A stretch of DNA of 64,000 nucleotides from Chloranthus sessilifolius. Its lineage: Eukaryota > Streptophyta > Magnoliopsida > Chloranthales > Chloranthaceae. Under the pieces are notes generated by a model. It was not told the DNA's origin and did no database searches. It saw only the letters and a list, made by a program, of their open reading frames with translations. Position numbers and translations under genes: made by a program. Location: NCBI GenBank assembly GCA_021018995.1, contig JAJIZI010000022.1, positions 62,001 to 126,000 of the forward strand, in the 5' to 3' direction. Shown one piece after another: positions 44,822 to 56,874 of the stretch (the stretch's first letter is position 1; the number at the start of each line of letters is the position of its first letter).

Positions 44822-46647
44822 TGTTAAGTAGTGAAAAATACCATTTTTCACCCCTAAACATGAGCCTTGAAAGACCCTTGAGAAGACTAAATAAGTGCTT
44901 TAGTGTGCATTTTACAGCTAACCAATCAGACAGGTCCAAATCCGAAAAGCATCCCAAAAAGATCAAAAAGCTGACAGCTCATGTCAAGTTTAAAGAAGGA
45001 GTGAAGAAACAGCCTCAGCAATGGCTAAAGAGGGTCTAAAAGAGCAGACAAAGACCTGAAGCAAGAGAGAGAGCCATTCGCAAAGAAAAAATCAAGTTAA
45101 AAGTCAATTCGCAAAGAAGAATGGGAGCCTAGAGTTCAATTCGCAAAGAACTTCTACTATTCGCAAAGAACTTGCACTTTTCGTAAAGAACCTTGAACTT
45201 TGCGAAAAGAAGAAAACACTCCTCGAAAAGAAGATTGAACTTTGCGAACAGAGCTTCAGAAGTCATTGAACTTTGCGAAAAGGCCCCTGAACTCTGCGAA
45301 ATGGCATTCTGGGGATTTGCAGCTCGTCCGAAGGGTATTTCAGGAAACTTTGCACGCGCCCCAATGCAATCAAAAGACCAGGAACATTCCGGAAGGTTCC
45401 AATCAAGATCCGAAGGCATATTCCAACCCATGTGAGCGCCCAAAGTTAAATTACCTGGCGGGAACTTCCAGAAGCTCAAACAGAATTTCAAACCCATAAC
45501 AGAATTGATGCTTCTGGCACCTGATTGGCCGAACCAGATCAGAGCATTTCCATTGGCCAAAACAGATCTGGATCCCCGTGCTCAACCCTCATTGGGCAAT
45601 CCAGATCTAAAGCATTCCTGATTGGTCAATCCAGCCATGCGCAGGATGGAGGAAAAAGTATAAATAGAGAAGCCATTCGCCCAAATTGGGCATCCAGATT
45701 TTAGAGTTTTCATCTCTGTTTCCCTCATTCCGGTCAGATAGCTTATCTGAACCCCCTGTAATCCCTTCTTGTAGTTTACCTTTGAGAGCCATTGTGAGTG
45801 ATTTGTACTTCCAAGTTCGGATTCAAGACTGTAAGTCTGAGGGCTCTCTAAGAAGCCGTGCTCTGTAATTGTAATTTTGGATTTTAAAAGGTTGCTGTAA
45901 TTTGTGTCTTCTCCATTGGAGTCATGTCGAGGGTTCTGAATGTTCACCTTAGTGCATTAGACTTCTTTAGATTCACTCATGCAACTTCCCTTAATTCATC
46001 ACCCCTGTGCGAATTAGCGTTGGTAACCTAATTCTAGCAGCATTTACAGTGATGTTCATGTTCTGAACTAAAGAATAGGCCACAACTATTGGATGATCTG
46101 TGACCATTTAAGTGGACAGATCATAGCCATAAGTCTAAACCTATTCCTTAATTCGGATTTATTTCTCTTACATCTGTGCTGGTAGCCAGATGAAGATTGA
46201 ATCTGCTCTGTTGAACTACAGATTCTCCATTAAAATTCAGAGGCTAAAGTACATGAAGCTATTATTTCTGCATTTGTCTTATTTTAAACATCTCCCCAAC
46301 TCGGATCTGGATCATGTAGTTAGTTCTTTTCTTTATTTGCTTATAGTTAAATGTGACACAATCCAACACTCTCTTTTATCTATTCTTTTTTTAGATAATT
46401 ATAGAGCCAGATCTGGTAGCACAGATCTGGAGGTTTATCTCTCAGTTTAGACAAAATTCTCTGTGGACGATCTTGAAATACTTACTTTTAAAACTTGCTA
46501 CAATTGGCCCTGATCTTGCAGGCCAGTGTTAGCCCCAATGTGCTGATATCCCTTTCATAAGTTAACATCCATATAACCTAGCATTCTTTAATTCTTTAAT
46601 TTTTGATTCATAATGCACACAATTATGGCACTCTTGGAGCGACAACA
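44822..46647 (+). mobile_element. Athila-type LTR 3 (shared)
   Basis: It is bounded by TGTTAAGTAG and GCGACAACA, 1826 bp. It is near-identical to LTR 4, with a 4-bp deletion near 45980 and T-run length differences. The TATA box is at 45659. It is shared between units 2 and 3. Confidence 0.95.
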
Positions 46648-46653
46648 AGTTTT

Positions 46654-46671
46654 TTGCGCGGTTGCCAGGGA
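46654..46671 (+). other. Primer-binding site of unit 3, altered
   Basis: The sequence here is TTGCGCGGTTGCCAGGGA, with three substitutions against units 2 and 4. The next 15 bases are also changed (TTTATACAAAAATAG versus TTTGTTCTAAAATAG). Priming from this copy would be weakened. The flanks are otherwise near-identical to unit 4. Confidence 0.8.
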
Positions 46672-46825
46672 AGTTTATACAAAAATAGATAAGCCTATGT
46701 TTATTTTCATTTATTTATCAGTCATTTATTAATTTTGTTGTTATTTTTATGCAGCGTACAGCTGTGTAAAAGGAAAGGAAAGTTCTTAAATAGACAGGTT
46801 TGCTGTACCAAACTCTCTGAGTTGT

Positions 46826-49462
46826 ATGTTTGGCAGGAGAACCCTCAATCCTGAGATTCTCCCGTTAAATTCAGAAGTTGAAAGACTCCTAAGAAACCGA
46901 CATACATCACAGACATCTGCTGAAATGGGTGAAGAACAGAGATTGTTAAGAGACTACTTTTAAGCTGGTGCTTATAATTCCCCATTTTGCATTCAATTTC
47001 CCACAGTGGAGGGAAATTATGAAATTAAGTCCTCCACCATCCAAATGTTGCCTTCATTCCATGGATTGAGTAAGGAAGACCCTTACAAACACATTGATGA
47101 ATTTCTGGCTTTATGCACAACATTTAACATAGCTGGACTGGGTCCAGAGGCAACCAAGCTTAGGCTCTTTCCTTTTTCATTAAAGGACAAAGCTAGAGCA
47201 TGGTTATCTATGTTAGCACCAAACAGCATCACATCATGGAATGATTTGCAATGTCAATTTTTGTCAAAATATTTCCCAATGACTAAAACCAGCCAACTGA
47301 GACAAAGCATCATCTCTTTCTCCCAAAACTCAACTGAAACTTTCCATGAAGCATGGGAAAGGTTTAAAGAACTGTTAAGGCAATGCCCTCACCATCAAAT
47401 TCCTAAATGGCAGCTGGTTCAAAGCTTCTATCAAGGAACTGATCAGAAGGGCAAGAACATGGTGGATGCCTCTTGTGGAGGTACCTACTTGCAGAAAACA
47501 GTTGAAGAGGTTTGGGACCTCTTTGAGGTGATTGGAGAAAATTCAACCCAGCAGGAATCTCTGCCAAGGGACACTGAGAATCCAGCTAGGATGAATAATC
47601 CCCAATTCACAAGAGGGAAAGTTTATGAAGTCAATGAGCTGGAAAGGAAAGTGGATAATTTGACCACAAAATTTGATAGACTGATGGACTCATTTAAAGC
47701 TCCAAATGGGTCAAGAGTAGAGGAGGCATGTCTGATATGCCAGTCCCCCACTCATTCCATTGATCAATGTCCTTCTGCATCACAATTTCCAGAACTCATG
47801 ATGGAACAAGCTCATGCAGCTCAGTCTTATGGACAGATGCAATCGAATGACTACCCATGGAGATCTCATCCTAATCTCAGGTGGAATCAGGGAAATTACC
47901 AGCCCCAACAACAGCAGCAGCAGCCCAAAAATCAATTACCTTTCAAACCTGCTCAGCCATATCAGCAGAATTTTTATAATAAATCAAATTTTCAGCAGCC
48001 TAACCAACAACAAGCCATGCAGCAGTCTGCACCAGCCCCTGCCCCTCCTAGATCCCTGACCTTTGAAGAGCAGGTCTTGAGTTCACTTCAAAATCTTGGA
48101 ACTCTGTCTCAGACTGTGAACCTTCACAGTCAGAGCATTAAAAAAATTGAAGAAACTCTGGGCCAACTCTCAAATTCATTGGCTAAGAGAGAAGAGGGTA
48201 AACTACCCAGCCAACCTGTGAACAATCCTAAGGGACAGTTCATGGTTGGAGAATCCTCAAATGGCCATGAGGAAATCAAAGCTGTGACTACTTTGAGAAG
48301 TGGAAGAATAATAAACAACACAGTGGGTAGTGAAGAGGAAAAAGATGAAGAACAAGTGCAGGAACAACAGCTGGATAGCAATATGGCTGTTGATTTACAT
48401 CAGAAAATTCAAAAAAATGAAAAACAGAAAAATAACAAAATTGTTGAAAAAGATGAGGAGGAGAAATTTGTTCCTCACCTCCCATTTCCCCATGCAATGA
48501 AGTCAGTTTCTCCTTTTGACAAAGGAAACACAAAAATTGAGGAAATGATGGAGACATTCAAGCAAGTTAAAATTAATCTACCTCTGCTTGATGCAATCAA
48601 ACAGGTCCCTGCTTATGCAAAATTTCTCAAAGAGGTGTGCACCCACAAAAGGCAATCTAGGATACATTTATCCAAGAAGGCCTTTGCTGTGGAGAAAATC
48701 AACCAAGTGCTATCAATTGCAACACCACCTAAGATGCAAGACCCTGGAATCCCCACAATCGCCTGCATCGGTGGGGAGCACACCATTGAGAAAGCCTTGC
48801 TAGATCTGGGTGCTAGTGTCAACCTGCTTCCCTATTCTGTCTATGAGAAGCTAGGTTTGGGAGAATTGAAACCCACTCAAGTGGTGTTACAGCTAGCTGA
48901 CAGATCTGAAAGGAAACCTATGGGGCTGATTGAAGATGTTTTGGTAGGTGTAGACAAGTTTTTCTACCCTGCTGACTTTTTGGTGTTGGACATGGAACCA
49001 ACCAAAAGTACCACTGCCATCCCTGTCATTCTGGGAAGACCATTCCTGGCTACAGCTAATGCATGCATTCAATGCAGGTCTGGCATCATGGAGGTGTCTT
49101 TTGGAAATATGAAAGTTAAATTGAATGTGTATAATGCTGTTACTCAACCTCAATTCTCTGCTGAGGAATGTTTCCATGTTGACATCATTGATGAGCTGGT
49201 GGAGGAGTCTTTACAAACATTTCTGCAAGGTAAAGACTCCACCACAGAATTTAAAAATGATTGGGGATCCACTGAGAAAGAAGGAAAAGGGAGATCAAAT
49301 TCAACGGGAGTCTGCTTTGTGCAAGGCACTCACCAACAGTCATCAAGTTCTCTCTCTTGGAGACCTGCTCCTCTCCCTCTTCCACAAGTTACCAAGGTAC
49401 CTTTGCTGCCCTCTTTTCTCAGCCCACCTGAATTGGAACTCAAACAGCTCCCAAAAATCTGA
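46826..49462 (+). pseudogene. gag: Athila unit 3 gag-protease (one early stop)
   Basis: The ATG at 46826 ([14 protein letters not shown]) matches the start chosen in unit 4, but an in-frame TAA at 46961-46963 interrupts it at codon 46. The frame is then open for 818 codons from 47006. Domains: capsid (retrotransposon Gag; [34 protein letters not shown]), zinc knuckle [14 protein letters not shown] (from 47729), a Gln-rich linker, a coiled-coil-like charged stretch, then aspartic protease with [10 protein letters not shown] (Asp codon 48803) and [13 protein letters not shown]. It ends at 49462 because a C run near 49448 is one base shorter than in unit 4, separating it from RT. Athila Gag and protease would build and mature the particle. 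Confidence 0.92.
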
Positions 49463-52328
49463 AATATGTGTTTTTGGGAGATCATCAAACACTACCTGTG
49501 ATTATTTCTTCCTCCCTTACAAAGGAGCAAGAAGAGGAGCTGTTGGTAGTTCTAAAACAGCACAAGAAAGCAATTGGCTGGACCATTGCTGATTTAGGAG
49601 GAATAAACCCAGCTGTATGCATGCATAAGATCCACCTGGAAGAGGATGCCAAGCCTTCTAGAGAAATGCAAAGAAGGTTGAATCCTCACATGCAAGAAGT
49701 GGTAATGAAGGAAGTTGTCAAGCTGCTAGATGCTGGGGTCATTTACCCCATTTCAGATTCTGCTTGGGTAGCACCCACACAGGTGGTGCCTAAGAAATCT
49801 GGCATCACTGTTGTAGCAGCTGAATCTGGTAAACTTATGTCCACCAGACAAACAACTGGATGGAGGGTCTGCATAGACTACAGAAAATTAAATACCATGA
49901 CAAGGAAAGACCATTTCCCCCTCCCCTTCATTGACCAAATCCTTGATAAGCTTGCAGGCAAAGCTTACTACTGCTTCCTTGATGGGTACTCTGGTTACAA
50001 CCAGATCCCTGTGTACCCACAGGACCAAGAAAAGACCACCTTCACCTGCCCCTTTGGCACTTTTGCCTATAGGAGGATGCCCTTTGGTCTTTGCAATGCC
50101 CCTGCTACTTTTCAAAGATGCATGTATGCCATCTTTTCTGACATGATTGATCAATTCATGGAGATCTTCATGGATGACTTTTCAATTTATGGAGACAGCT
50201 TTTCCCAATGCTTACACCACCTCAAGTTGGTGTTGCAAAGATGTGAAGAAACCAATTTGGTTCTAAGCTGGGAAAAGAGTCATTTTATGGTCACCCAAGG
50301 CATTGTCCTAGGACATGTGGTCTCCCATAAAGGCATAGAGGTGGACCAAGCAAAAATTGATCTAATTGCACATTTGCCTCCTCCCAGAACTGTTAAGCAA
50401 ATCAGAAGTTTCTTAGGGCATGCAGGATTTTATAGGAGGTTCATCAAAGATTTCAGTAAAATTTCCAAGCCACTCTGTCATTACTGTGTCAAGATGTTCC
50501 TTTTGTGTTTACTAATGAATGCATGACAGCCTTTGAGGTCCTTAAGAAATGTCTGATTTCAGCTCCCATCTTGCAGTCCCCTGACTATTCAGTGCCCTTT
50601 GAGCTGATGTGTGATGCATCAGACTATGCCCTAGGAGCTGTCCTAGGGCAGAGAAAGGATAAGCTTCCCCATGTCATAGCTTATGCCAGCAGATCCATGA
50701 TAGATGCCCAGCTCAACTACACAACAACTGAGAAAGAGCTGCTGGCCATTGTGTTTGCATTGGAAAAATTCAGGCCTTATGTTTTAGGTTCACAAATTGT
50801 GGTGTTTACTGACCACTCTGCCCTAAAGTACCTTCTGTCTAAGAAGGATACCAAGCCCAGATTAATCAGGTGGATCCTCCTATTACAGGAGTTTGATCTA
50901 CAGATTAAGGATAAGAAAGGAGTGGAGAATGTGGTGGCTGATCACTTATCCAGAATTCTCAATACTGAGGATGATAGCTTACCCATTAATGAATCATTTC
51001 CTGATGAGCAACTTTTTGCCATCAATACCCACAGTCCTTGGTTTGCAAACATAGTCAACTTCTTGGCTATTGGACAGATTCCTCAACATTGGAATAGAAT
51101 GGATAAAGATCTTTTCTTCTCACAAGTTAAACATTTCATTTGGGAAGATCCTTATCTATTCAAGAATTGTGCAGACCAAGTGATCAGAAAGTGTGTCCCG
51201 GACCATGAATTCCCTGGCATATTGTCAATGTGTCATGAACAGGCCTGTGGAGGCCATTTCAGTGGCAATAAAACAGCTGCAAAAATTCTGCAGTGTGGTT
51301 TCTATTGGCCCACAATCTTTAAAGATGCCTTACAGCACTGTAAATCTTGCCAGAACTGCCAAAAACTGGGCAGTATTTCCAAAAGAAACTCAATGCCCCT
51401 GCAGCCAATCCTGGTAGTTGAGTTGTTTGATGTTTGGGGCATAGATTTTATGGGCCCCTTTCCCCCTTCTAATGGAAACAATTTCATCTTGGTAGCTGTG
51501 GATTATGTCTCCAAGTGGATTGAGGCCATAGCTACCAAATCCAATGATCACAAAGTGGTTTTAAGATTCCTCAAAGACCACATTTTTTCCAGATTTGGAT
51601 TCCCCAGAGCCATCATTAGTGATGGGGGAAGCCACTTTTGCAACAGGCAGTTTGACTCTCTATTAAAAAAGTACTCTGTCACTCACAGAGTAGCCACTCC
51701 CTATCATCCACAAACCAGTGGACAGGTGGAGATTTCAAATAGAGAGATCAAACACATTTTGGAAAAAACTGTGAAGAAGGACAGAAAGGACTGGTCCTTT
51801 AAGCTTAATGATGCTTTGTGGGCATACAGAACTGCCTACAAGACTCCTATAGGGATGTCCCCTTTCAGACTGGTTTATGGCAAGGCATGCCATCTACCAG
51901 TAGAATTAGAATATAAGGCCTTGTGGGCAATCAAAACTTTTAATATGGATCTAACTGCTGCTGGTAACCACAGGAAGCTTCAACTCACTGAACTGGAAGA
52001 ACTGAGGATGGATGCCTACACTAGCTCCAGATTGTACAAAGAAAAGGTTAAATCATTCCATGATAGGAGCCTCATGAGAAAAGAGTTCATACCGGGGTCC
52101 AAGGTATGGTTATTCAACTCTAAACTTAAATTCTTTCCTGGCAAATTGAGATCCAGATGGGAAGGGCCATACACTGTCATCAAGGCCTCCCCCTCAGGAG
52201 CTGTGGATATTTCAGATCCCAAGGATGGAAGAATACTCAAGGTAAATGGTCAGAGGCTCAAACCATGCATTGAAAACACCCAGGAGCCCTTGCTGCCCAC
52301 CTATCATCATGAATCTCCAAAAATCTGA
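49463..52328 (+). pseudogene. pol: Athila unit 3 RT-RNase H-integrase (one frameshift)
   Basis: The frame from 49468 carries RT ([55 protein letters not shown]) up to a 1-base shortening near 50482, after which the homologous text continues in another frame. The second part (from about 50490 to a TGA at 52326-52328) holds RNase H ([40 protein letters not shown]), integrase zinc finger (HEQACGGHF...CKSCQNC), the D,D-E core ([27 protein letters not shown]) and a C-terminal [20 protein letters not shown] module. There is no chromodomain, as expected for Athila. All catalytic residues I can check are kept. Confidence 0.93.
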
Positions 52329-54861
52329 TGGTAGAAAAGTGTATAATATGTTTGTACAACATTGTTTTTCTGATTTTTGCTGTTTCTGTCTATTTTTCTT
52401 GTACGCATAGTGTAAATACACTTCAAAGTTCAAATCGCAAAGTAAAAAGTACTTTTCGAAAAGTTCAAAGTTCTATTCGAATTGATTCTGGAGCTGTAAT
52501 GAACTACTCGAAAAGAACCATGTTCTGTTCGAATAGTTAAAATTTCCTTTTCGAATAGAAAATCTGGGGAGAAGTCCTTTGCGAAAAGATCTTTCTGGAG
52601 CCAAATCCATTTCGAATAGACATACTGAAGCTCAGTTCTTTGCGAACTACACTTTCTCAAGATTTTTTACCTTTCGAAAGACACTTTTGCTATTCGAAAT
52701 AGAGAAAAGGACTCTTTTGGAACTTTTCGAACACTTAAGGGTGCTTTGCGATTTTACTTGTTAGTATATTAGGTCATTTTGAAAGTCACTGGATATCTGC
52801 AAACACTCTCCCAAGCAAAACCCCTTTTCAAAACCCTAGCTCACCCTCTTCTCTCACGAGCTCCACACGAATAACCACCATCTATTCTAATCTTCTGCGC
52901 TTTTTCTCTTGTCAGAAATCAAAAGGGTAGAGCACAGCTGCGCGATCTGTTCAAAGCAAAGAAACCCAAACAGAGGAAACCCCTAGATCGCGGTTGTTAC
53001 TCACTTATTGGGGAATTAAATGCAGAAAGTTACTTTCTGCCGCCTCCCACACGCATGCGCCCAATGCTACTTAATGACCCACGCTGATTCCTGGGCCATG
53101 AGCATTCCCAATGCCCCCCCATTCAAGTCCCACCCTTTCGGCTGTTTATTTTTTCTTCTTATTGTTGCTGCCTTGTTTCAATTTTTCCGGTATAATGTGA
53201 CCATGCCACCTTTGAACCAGTGAGGACACTGTTCCCCATAGGTTTGGGGGTATGGCAAACAGGTCCTGCCCATGGGATAATTAGCATAAGGGCATCACAA
53301 TCACCAAAGTAATCAGGAAATGAATCAATTTACTTAAGAATCATGACAATGTGGAAATTTTAAAATTTTCTTTGCAAGAATTTAGACATTCTAAACCCTA
53401 CAATATTCCACATTTCCATGATGTTAACACCAGGAAAATACACTTGTATTAGCACATAGCAAGTCCACAGGAAGAGAAAAAGGTAAAGATATACTTAAAA
53501 GCTCAAGGAAAAACCATAACCAGTGAGAATTGAGCCTATATGTTTTACATCTCTGTTGAAGAGTGACTGAGGCAACCCTTTTCTGATTCAAAGGACTGGC
53601 TGAGGCATTAGATCCACTAGAAATTAGGAAACTCCAAATCAAAACAAGCAACAGCATTCATGAAACTGAGGAAAAGATCAAGGCCTTCTTTGGACAGCTT
53701 GAGCTTAACAGAACCAACCAAGAAAGATCTGCCCTTGTTTGTACCCCAATTGAGCTATAAATCCTACAATGCTTCATCAAAACACCCATTTTTCTTGCAC
53801 CTGAACCAATGGAACCAATTCAGCCTTCCCTCACCTTGAGAATTCAGGAGTTAAAGGAGAAAGAAGTAAAGATGGAACATTTCTGGGCAAATATCAAAAT
53901 AAATGAAGAAGAAATACCTCAAAAATGGGCAGTATGGTGACTGAGAAAGTAAAAGAAAAACAATGTGAAAAAGAAAAAAAAAAAGGGCAAAAAGGGCAAA
54001 AAGGGGAACTTTATGTTGAAAATTCAAGATCAAAGGAAGAAGAACTGAGTACTTTGAACACGAGAATCTCAAAAGAAGCTAAACTCAAGAAGGTGGAGTC
54101 ATGAACCACCTCCTTCAATTCCTGACTTCTCAAAAATCCAAACACCTGTTCAACCTTCCTATCCCTGAAACCTCACTCCATGAGCCATACAACAAACCCA
54201 GCCTAAAAGTCCTTGTGATCCAAAGTTGAGTGAACTGTCATGTGGAGATAAGCAGTTTCCCAATCTATGGTGAGGAGATGTCAAGGATGCCAGCACCTGA
54301 GAATCATGCCTATGCTCATGCTTACAAATCCATTTGGGAGATGTAACTGCTCTTGAGCTTGAGTGAAAATGAACCCTTCAACAAAAATCTTGATGAGAGT
54401 ACACCCTGGTAAGTGTTTGGGTTGGAACTTGAGCACATTAAGTATGACTTATAACCTAATTTTTATTCAAATGATGAACTACTGCTGACACATTTGCATG
54501 ATTTCTATGGCTGCTCACAGATTGGAAAGAGTGAAACATTCATAAGGTTTATAAATGTTGAAATCCCCTTGCAAACAATAAACCTAAATTTCTGTTTAAA
54601 CATTGATTCAAGAGTAACTAATTTTGATCTTTGATTGCTCATGGGATGACAGTGCACTAATGCCAACTGTCCCATGGAGAAGTTTGTGGGTACCTTCACT
54701 GAAAACCCTCAGGAGACTTCACTCCTCCTCTAGGGATCACCTAGGGGTTTAAAAGGCTTGTTGCATATGCTAAATGCACCTGTGCTTCCTACAAAAGTGG
54801 CTCTTTATTTTGCTTTTACGTTTCTTTGCTCAGGGACTAGCAAAGCTTAGGTTTGGGGGTG
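52329..54861 (+). other. Unit 3 3' non-coding region and polypurine tract
   Basis: This 2.5-kb stretch lies where Athila elements often carry an env-like ORF, but no such ORF is open. It holds, in order: a dozen TTCGAA/TTTGCGAA motifs (52434-52755); an AAACCCTAGCTC leader-like stretch (52830); a short readable frame RAQLRDLFKAKKPKQRKPLD (from about 52930); an internal polypurine-like motif (53240-53254); coding-like debris such as LTLRIQELKEKEVKMEHFWA (about 53832) and FYGCSQIGKSETFIRFINVE (about 54500); and the terminal TTTGGGGGTG (54852-54861). Confidence 0.75.
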
Positions 54862-56694
54862 TGTTAAGTAGTGAAAAATACCATTTTTCACCCCTAAACA
54901 TGAGCCTTGAAAGACCCTTGAGAAGACTAAATAAGTGCTTTAGTGTGCATTTTACAGCTAACCAATCAGACAGGTCCAAATCCGAAAAGCATCCCAAAAA
55001 GATCAAAAAGCTGACAGCTCATGTCAAGTTTAAAGAAGGAGTGAAGAAACAGCCTCAGCAATGGCTAAAGAGGGTCTAAAAGAGCAGACAAAGACCTGAA
55101 GCAAGAGAGAGAGCCATTCGCAAAGAAAAAATCAAGTTAAAAGTCAATTCGCAAAGAAGAATGGGAGCCTAGAGTTCAATTCGCAAAGAACTTCTACTAT
55201 TCGCAAAGAACTTGCACTTTTCGTAAAGAACCTTGAACTTTGCGAAAAGAAGAAAACACTCCTCGAAAAGAAGATTGAACTTTGCGAACAGAGCTTCAGA
55301 AGTCATTGAACTTTGCGAAAAGGCCCCTGAACTCTGCGAAATGGCATTCTGGGGATTTGCAGCTCGTCCGAAGGGTATTTCAGGAAACTTTGCACGCGCC
55401 CCAATGCAATCAAAAGACCAGGAACATTCCGGAAGGTTCCAATCAAGATCCGAAGGCATATTCCAACCCATGTGAGCGCCCAAAGTTAAATTACCTGGCG
55501 GGAACTTCCAGAAGCTCAAACAGAATTTCAAACCCATAACAGAATTGATGCTTCTGGCACCTGATTGGCCGAACCAGATCAGAGCATTTCCATTGGCCAA
55601 AACAGATCTGGATCCCCGTGCTCAACCCTCATTGGGCAATCCAGATCTAAAGCATTCCTGATTGGTCAATCCAGCCATGCGCAGGATGGAGGAAAAAGTA
55701 TAAATAGAGAAGCCATTCGCCCAAATTGGGCATCCAGATTTTAGAGTTTTCATCTCTGTTTCCCTCATTCCGGTCAGATAGCTTATCTGAACCCCCTGTA
55801 ATCCCTTCTTGTAGTTTACCTTTGAGAGCCATTGTGAGTGATTTGTACTTCCAAGTTCGGATTCAAGACTGTAAGTCTGAGGGCTCTCTAAGAAGCCGTG
55901 CTCTGTAATTGTAATTTTGGATTTTAAAAGGTTGCTGTAATTTGTGTCTTCTCCATTGGAGTCATGTCGAGGGTTCTGAATGTTCACCTTAGTGCATTAG
56001 ACTTCTTTAGATTCACTCATCCGCATGCAACTTCCCTTAATTCATCACCCCTGTGCGAATTAGCGTTGGTAACCTAATTCTAGCAGCATTTACAGTGATG
56101 TTCATGTTCTGAACTAAAGAATAGGCCACAACTATTGGATGATCTGTGACCATTTAAGTGGACAGATCATAGCCATAAGTCTAAACCTATTCCTTAATTC
56201 GGATTTATTTCTCTTACATCTGTGCTGGTAGCCAGATGAAGATTGAATCTGCTCTGTTGAACTACAGATTCTCCATTAAAATTCAGAGGCTAAAGTACAT
56301 GAAGCTATTATTTCTGCATTTGTCTTATTTTAAACATCTCCCCAACTCGGATCTGGATCATGTAGTTAGTTCTTTTCTTTATTTGCTTATAGTTAAATGT
56401 GACACAATCCAACACTCTCTTTTATCTATTCTTTTTTTTAGATAATTATAGAGCCAGATCTGGTAGCACAGATCTGGAGGTTTATCTCTCAGTTTAGACA
56501 AAATTCTCTGTGGACGATCTTGAAATACTTACTTTTAAAACTTGCTACAATTGGCCCTGATCTTGCAGGCCAGTGTTAGCCCCAATGTGCTGATATCCCT
56601 TTCATAAGTTAACATCCATATAACCTAGCATTCTTTAATTCTTTAATTTTTGATTCATAATGCACACAATTATGGCACACTTGGAGCGACAACA
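54862..56694 (+). mobile_element. Athila-type LTR 4 (shared)
   Basis: It is bounded by TGTTAAGTAG and GCGACAACA, 1833 bp, the same length as LTR 2. The TATA box is at 55699. It is preceded by the polypurine tract of unit 3 and followed by an intact primer-binding site. Short ORFs within it recur in LTRs 2-4 simply because the LTRs are nearly identical. Confidence 0.95.
55123..55345. repeat. TTCGCAAAG / CTTTGCGAA motif array in LTR 4
   Basis: About ten copies of TTCGCAAAGAA or its complement lie within 220 bp: direct in the left half (55124, 55145, 55177, 55199, 55219) and inverted in the right half (55239, 55261, 55281, 55312, 55334). The same array is in LTRs 1-3 (25404, 35066 and 45074 onward). 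It lies about 350-550 bp upstream of the TATA box, a place for enhancer-like sites or a long imperfect stem. Confidence 0.75.
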
Positions 56695-56700
56695 AGTTTT

Positions 56701-56718
56701 TGGCGCCGTTGCCGGGGA
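56701..56718 (+). other. Primer-binding site of unit 4
   Basis: TGGCGCCGTTGCCGGGGA lies six bases after LTR 4. It is the tRNA-Asp-type primer site seen in Athila elements. Confidence 0.9.
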
Positions 56719-56874
56719 AGTTTGTTCTAAAATAGATAGACCTATGTTTATTTTCATTTATTTATCAGTCATTTATTAATTTTGTTGTTATTTTTATGCA
56801 GCGTACAGCTGTGTACAAAGAAAGGAAAGTTCTTAAATAGACAGGTTTGCTGTACCAAACTCTCTCTGAGTTGT

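Noticed and set aside
45582-45947. Minus-strand 121-codon ORF in LTRs 3 and 4
   Set aside because: It spans the TATA box and leader of the LTR on the opposite strand, is split in LTRs 1 and 2, and has no domain.
49440-49470. Programmed frameshift between gag and pol in Athila
   Set aside because: The frame break is at a different place and of different size in units 3 and 4, each intact at the other's site, so independent lesions are simpler.
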